Shown: piece by piece, positions 60,515 through 64,000 of the stretch
How the letters are laid out: each line of letters begins with the position of its first letter
Position numbering within the stretch: position 1 is the stretch's first letter
NCBI GenBank assembly: GCA_003169975.1
Contig: PNAA01000054.1
Coordinates: 58,555 to 122,554, forward strand
DNA: 64,000 bases
Reading direction: 5' to 3'
DNA from: Spartobacteria bacterium
GTDB taxonomy: Bacteria > Verrucomicrobiota > Verrucomicrobiia > Chthoniobacterales > UBA10450
Made by a program: the position numbers and the translations under genes
Notes under the pieces: generated by a model
What the model saw: the letters and a program-made list of their open reading frames with translations, nothing else
The model's database searches: none
Told to the model about the DNA's origin: nothing

Positions 60515-61921
60515 TTATGGCGTTGGCGCGGGCAGGCCGAGGAAGCCATAAAACGCTTTCAGCGCCGCGACGGGCAGGAAAGTGTCGACGAGCAATTTGA
60601 AGTTGAGCACGATGATGACGCCGGCAGTGGTCCAGCCGAGAACCCTGATCCAAAGCCGGTTTGCGAACTCGCCCATCTTCGCTCTTTCGTCGGTGAAACG
60701 CATCAGCGGCCAGACGGCGAAGCCGAGTTGCATGCTCAGCACCACCTGGCTAGCGATGAGTAACTCCGTCGTCTTACCCTCGCCGAAAAATCCGATCACC
60801 CCCACGGCAGGGACAATCGCGATCGCGCGGGTAATGAGCCGGCGCAGCCAGGGGCGCAGCCGGATATTGATGAAGCCTTCCATCACGATTTGTCCCGCGA
60901 GCGTGCCGGTAAGGGTGGAGTTTTGCCCCGAAGCGAGCAGTGCGACGGCGAAGAGGATGCTGGCGATGCCGACGCCGAGCATCGGACTGAGCAGTTTGTA
61001 AGCGTCCTGGATTTCCGCCACGTCCTGATGACCCGACCAGTGAAAGACGGCGGCGGCAAGAATCAAAATGGCGGCATTAATGAAGAGCGCGAGCATGAGC
61101 GCGACGGTCGAATCAATCGTCGCGAACTTGATTGCCTCGCGCTTGCCAAGCGGTGTCTGCTCGAATTTGCGCGTCTGCACGATGGAGGAATGAAGGTAGA
61201 GATTATGCGGCATGACGGTCGCGCCGATGATGCCGATGGCGACGTAAAGCATCCCCTGATTGCTGACGATCTGCGGAGCGGGAACGAACCCGAGCAGGAC
61301 GCCCATGAAGCTTGGCCTGGAGAAAAAGAGTTCCGCTGCAAAGCAGCTACCGATGGTTGCGATGAGCGTGATCACGATCGCCTCGATATAACGAAAGCCT
61401 TTGGTCTGGAGGAACAGCACCAAGAGCACGTCGAACGCGGTAATGACGCAGCCCCAGACCAGCGGGATGCCGAAAAGAAGTTGAAGAGCGATGGCGGAAC
61501 CGACGACCTCGGCGAGGTCGCACGCGGAGATCGCGATTTCGCAAAGGATCCAGAGGAACCAGACGGTTGGGGTGGAATAGTGATCGCGGCAGGCCTGCGC
61601 GAGGTCACGGCCTGTGCCGACGCCGAGCTTGATGGACAAGTGCTGGAGGAGAATCGCCATCAGATTTGAAATCATGACGATGGAGAGCAGCGTGTAGCCA
61701 AACTGTGCGCCGCCGGCGAGATCGGTAGCCCAGTTACCGGGATCCATGTAGCCGACCGCGACAAGGAAGCCGGGGCCCGAGAAGGCGAGCAGCTTTCGCC
61801 AGAACGGCGCGTTCACCGGCACCGCAATACTGCGGTGGACTTCGGGAAGCGAGTGCTCACCCGCTCTTCGACGCCAACCAGGAATGGACGGGTCGGCGGA
61901 TTTCGTGGTGAGATTCTGCAT
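60515..61921 (-). CDS. mntH: Nramp-type divalent metal transporter
   Basis: A 468-residue membrane protein with about 11 spans. The metal-site motif on helix 1 is VAVGYMDPGNWATDLAGG (DPGN) and on helix 6 IGATVMPHNLYLHSSIVQ (MPHN). Both are intact, so Mn2+ (or Fe2+) and proton symport is expected. It lies between a porin-like gene and a stress protein, with a MntR-type regulator divergent to the cluster. Confidence 0.93.
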   Translation of the reverse strand: MQNLTTKSADPSIPGWRRRAGEHSLPEVHRSIAVPVNAPFWRKLLAFSGPGFLVAVGYMDPGNWATDLAGGAQFGYTLLSIVMISNLMAILLQHLSIKLGVGTGRDLAQACRDHYSTPTVWFLWILCEIAISACDLAEVVGSAIALQLLFGIPLVWGCVITAFDVLLVLFLQTKGFRYIEAIVITLIATIGSCFAAELFFSRPSFMGVLLGFVPAPQIVSNQGMLYVAIGIIGATVMPHNLYLHSSIVQTRKFEQTPLGKREAIKFATIDSTVALMLALFINAAILILAAAVFHWSGHQDVAEIQDAYKLLSPMLGVGIASILFAVALLASGQNSTLTGTLAGQIVMEGFINIRLRPWLRRLITRAIAIVPAVGVIGFFGEGKTTELLIASQVVLSMQLGFAVWPLMRFTDERAKMGEFANRLWIRVLGWTTAGVIIVLNFKLLVDTFLPVAALKAFYGFLGLPAPTP

Positions 61922-61959
61922 AGACCGGATTGGATTAATGTTTCAAAAGAGGTGGCACG

Positions 61960-63027
61960 TCAGAAGCGGATAGAAAGACCGGTGAAGGGCTGCAGGTTAT
62001 CTGCGGAGCGGGTGACGCCGAAGTTACACCCGGCATCGAGCTGGACGTTCTCCGTCAGCTGATAGACCAGCCCGGCATCCAACGTGCCCACCCAGCCCGC
62101 CCCGCGCTCCGTGCTCACATCGCTAAAGAATTCCGCGTATCCACCGAGCTTGCCGATGAGGTCGTGGCCGAACGTGATCGAGTTAACAAACTCGGGGCGA
62201 TAGCCGGTGTTCGCTGCGTTACGCATGAAGTCGACTTCGGTTTCCATGCCCATGTCCCACTTGCCGGGCAAGGCAACGGCGAGGGGGAAAATAACTCCAC
62301 CTTCGACGGCATCGTTACCCAGCCCGTTCGTATTGGTTGGGGCTTTGAGGAAGGGGATGAGGCCAAAGGCCGTCGGACCACCATCGTCACCCCAAAGGTT
62401 GATTTTGAGCCGCGTGGTTAAATCGCCGACGCCGGAGTTTGTTTCTCTCCTCTGAACGGCGTGGCCCTGCAGCCGCACGTCGAAATAGCTGTCGAAGATC
62501 ACTTGTAGATCGACATTGTTGAGCAGGCCGACCTTGAAGTTCACCGGTGCGACGTTCCAGGTACGGGAGCGCACATCATCTTCGCGATCCAGCGTCAGCA
62601 CTACGAAATCCATCTCCGCTTGGAAATGGCCCGCATCAACGGTGTAAGGGCTTTCGGTTTTATCCGGTCGATCCGTGTTCAGCTCCCTCATGAGTTTGAC
62701 CGGGGTCGGATTGAAAAGGTTGTAGCCATCCTTGTCCGCTGAGGTGTCCAGCATCGCGAGGCTGGCACTCACCGCGTCCGCCGCGCTCGCTGCCCGCACG
62801 TCGTCGGAGATCAACAGGGCGGCAACGGCAACCAGCGGCGTCAGGCGGGGTCTGCAGCGCGCGGCGCGGTAATGGCATTCACCAACGGTGGGGAGAGCCT
62901 TGGACCAGCAGAGCGAACGGGATGGACGCGATGATTTCTGCGGCGAATGCGATCCTGGTGGCACCAGCAACCGCTCGGCCGGCAGGATCAATGGAAAAAG
63001 AGAGGAATAATCCACCCCGAGTTTCAT
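61960..63027 (-). CDS. Outer-membrane transporter-like protein (MetA-pathway/phenol-degradation type)
   Basis: A protein of up to 355 residues. After LTPLVAVAALLISDDVRAA, a signal-like stretch, come alternating strands: HFQAEMDFVVLTLDRED, VNFKVGLLNNVDLQVIFDSYFDV, GVGDLTTRLKINLWG, LIPFLKAPTNTNGLGND and a C-terminal FTGLSIRF. The end in Phe and the block order fit outer-membrane transporter-like proteins. The start is unsure: the hydrophobic leader begins far inside the frame. It is first in the mntH operon and may let Mn2+ pass the outer membrane. Confidence 0.65.
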   Translation of the reverse strand: MKLGVDYSSLFPLILPAERLLVPPGSHSPQKSSRPSRSLCWSKALPTVGECHYRAARCRPRLTPLVAVAALLISDDVRAASAADAVSASLAMLDTSADKDGYNLFNPTPVKLMRELNTDRPDKTESPYTVDAGHFQAEMDFVVLTLDREDDVRSRTWNVAPVNFKVGLLNNVDLQVIFDSYFDVRLQGHAVQRRETNSGVGDLTTRLKINLWGDDGGPTAFGLIPFLKAPTNTNGLGNDAVEGGVIFPLAVALPGKWDMGMETEVDFMRNAANTGYRPEFVNSITFGHDLIGKLGGYAEFFSDVSTERGAGWVGTLDAGLVYQLTENVQLDAGCNFGVTRSADNLQPFTGLSIRF

Positions 63028-63112
63028 TTTACAGCCGTAAATGCAGAATGTAGCTATGACTATACTTTGATTGGAAGTTGTCAAAAGGATTTGTTTCGGT
63101 TTATTTGATCCC
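63028..63112. promoter_or_regulatory. Divergent promoter region, mntH cluster / mntR
   Basis: AT-rich region between divergent genes containing GTAGCTATGACTATACTTTGATTGGAAGTTGTC (shown as position 63050 onward). It probably holds the promoters and a MntR site, but no clear palindrome is seen. Confidence 0.35.
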
Positions 63113-63583
63113 GTGAAACCTGCACCGCGCCGATCCCTCAATCACCGCCCTCCGGGCGCCTCGCCCCCGGCCGCCCGGCCGCGCACCCGCGAAGAGCACG
63201 CCCAAGAAACCGCGCAGGATTACGTGGAGCTGATCGCCGACCTCATCGCCACGACCGGCGAAGCTCGTGCCATCGATCTCGCCTGTCGGCTTGGCGTCAC
63301 CCACGTCACTGTGAGCCGCACGATCCAGCGCCTCAAGCGTCATGGCCTCGTTACCTCCCAGCCGTATCGCTCAGTTTTTCTCACGGACGCGGGCCGCGAT
63401 CTCGCCGAGAAATCGCACCGGCGCCACGAAATCGTGGTCGAGTTCCTCTGCTCGCTCGGCATTTCCAAAACCGTGGCTCAATCCGATGCGGAAGGGATTG
63501 AGCATCATGTCAGCGCGGAAACCCTGCAGGCGTTTGTGAAACACCTGCGCCAGAAGAGATGCCGGCGAAAGACGACTCGTTAG
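63113..63583 (+). CDS. mntR: Manganese-responsive regulator MntR (DtxR family)
   Basis: A 156-residue DtxR-family repressor. The winged-helix domain is ETAQDYVELIADLIATTGEARAIDLACRLGVTHVTVSRTIQRLKRHGLV (about residues 36-84), followed by the dimer/metal domain EKSHRRHEIVVEFLCSLG and EGIEHHVSAETLQAF with His and Glu metal ligands. It is divergent from the mntH cluster, which it would repress when Mn2+ is plentiful. The GTG start at 63113 fits the length; an upstream TTG adds 14 residues. Confidence 0.88.
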   Translation: MKPAPRRSLNHRPPGASPPAARPRTREEHAQETAQDYVELIADLIATTGEARAIDLACRLGVTHVTVSRTIQRLKRHGLVTSQPYRSVFLTDAGRDLAEKSHRRHEIVVEFLCSLGISKTVAQSDAEGIEHHVSAETLQAFVKHLRQKRCRRKTTR

Positions 63584-63939
63584 CCGAGCCGGAAGCGCAG
63601 GTCGCGAATCACTTTCCCGCCGAAGCGCTGTTTCAGTTTGCGCAGAATTTCCGGCTTCGTGACGCGCTCCAGCTCATAATGCAAAGCCGGTTGCAGGACG
63701 TGCACGTAGAGAATCCCCTCTCGGAGCGAGATGGGGCAGGAATGCGCCGCGATGAATTCGCCGACGAGCGCCTGCCACGCGCCGAGGATTTCGTGTTCTT
63801 GCAGACGCTCGCGGAGTCCGAGCTTCTGCATCACTTTGGGAATCAGGTCCCCGGTCGATTGTGTGCGATCGGGCTGCGGCGGGGCGCTGGGCAAACCGCG
63901 CCATTCAGCGATGACTGCGCGGCGAAAAGAGGGGGTCAT
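63580..63939 (-). CDS. DciA-like protein (DUF721)
   Basis: A 119-residue protein with IPKVMQKLGLRERLQEHEILGAWQALVGEFIAAHSCPISLREGILYVHVLQPALHYELERVTKPEILRKLKQRFG, the DUF721 pattern. DciA binds and helps load the replicative DnaB helicase in bacteria that lack DnaC. The C-terminal end meets mntR tail-to-tail with a four-base overlap. Confidence 0.8.
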   Translation of the reverse strand: MTPSFRRAVIAEWRGLPSAPPQPDRTQSTGDLIPKVMQKLGLRERLQEHEILGAWQALVGEFIAAHSCPISLREGILYVHVLQPALHYELERVTKPEILRKLKQRFGGKVIRDLRFRLG

Positions 63940-63945
63940 GTGGGT

Positions 63946-64000
63946 TCGTGAATCGTGAATCGTGAATCGTGAATCGTGATTCGAGATTCGAGATTCGAGA
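63946..64000. repeat. Short tandem repeat of 8 bases at window edge
   Basis: Four or five units of CGTGAATC-type sequence followed by AGATTCG-type units (GATTCGAGATTCGAGATTCG) reach the last base. The repeat continues out of the window. Unit length is 8, so it is not coding. Confidence 0.85.

Noticed and set aside
1..64000. CRISPR array, rRNA genes, transposases or integrase
   Set aside because: No evenly spaced direct repeats, rRNA-like sequence or transposase motifs (DDE, HUH) were recognised on either strand.

Overview
The window is a GC-rich (roughly 60%) stretch of a diderm soil- or freshwater-type bacterium, most plausibly a verrucomicrobial lineage. Grounds: the gene style (sufC-sufB-sufD, pyrR-pyrB-pyrC, a Mrp ATPase without its cysteine pair, a SGNH family and a GH75-like chitosanase that I associate with that phylum), Wza/Wzc export and a MntH/MntR locus. 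The phylum is inference from protein style; there is no rRNA here.

Left arm, about 1-14.7 kb, is accessory and looks like a specialised-metabolism island with decay. A minus-strand run of seven genes, starting from one near-consensus promoter at about 6,340-6,368, encodes a flavin-dependent halogenase, a stand-alone carrier protein, two tandem paralogous small beta-rich proteins of a phage-structural type, a PEP-utilising-enzyme helical domain, a separate phosphohistidine swivel domain and a SGNH hydrolase. Nearly all junctions overlap or nearly touch. Facing it are the end of a second PEP-enzyme-like helical protein and a thymidylate-kinase-like P-loop kinase. Further right lie a remnant of that kinase, a truncated MutL/GlmL-type ASKHA ATPase coupled to an alkaline-phosphatase-superfamily phosphodiesterase, a decayed M20 peptidase, a DoxX-like protein, a sulfotransferase, a second halogenase, a decayed acyl-CoA dehydrogenase and a PltF-like adenylation enzyme. 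Halogenase, carrier, adenylation enzyme and dehydrogenase together are the pyoluteorin-type set that loads proline on a carrier, oxidises it to pyrrole and chlorinates it; here the dehydrogenase is broken.

14.7-24.3 kb is core metabolism: a sugar nucleotidyltransferase, Suf Fe-S assembly, a CBS protein, the pyrimidine genes and Mrp. 24.4-33.2 kb is an ABC-exported polysaccharide locus (Wzm/Wzt, glycosyltransferases, an exostosin-like enzyme, a methyltransferase and a FkbM fragment). 33.4-39.3 kb is a lone ABC ATPase, a MazEF-type pair, dxs/xseB, a receiver-domain protein and asnS. 39.3-54.1 kb is a Wzy/Wzc/Wza exopolysaccharide operon on the minus strand with seven or eight glycosyltransferases, two acyltransferases and an outer-membrane barrel. 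54.4-64 kb has a secreted domain protein, tRNA-Gln, CHAD, a LpxH-like phosphatase, a lipoprotein, a GH75-like chitosanase, a manganese-uptake cluster (mntH, mntR) and a DciA-like protein.

One signal cuts across the genes: the 9-mer TCGTTAGGC (GCCTAACGA) occurs 13 times, against about 0.5 expected from uniform composition. It falls in all reading frames, where it forces rare codons, and at stop codons. Its 7-base core is absent from the first 12.7 kb and from 24.3-33.9 kb, the two most accessory-looking stretches.
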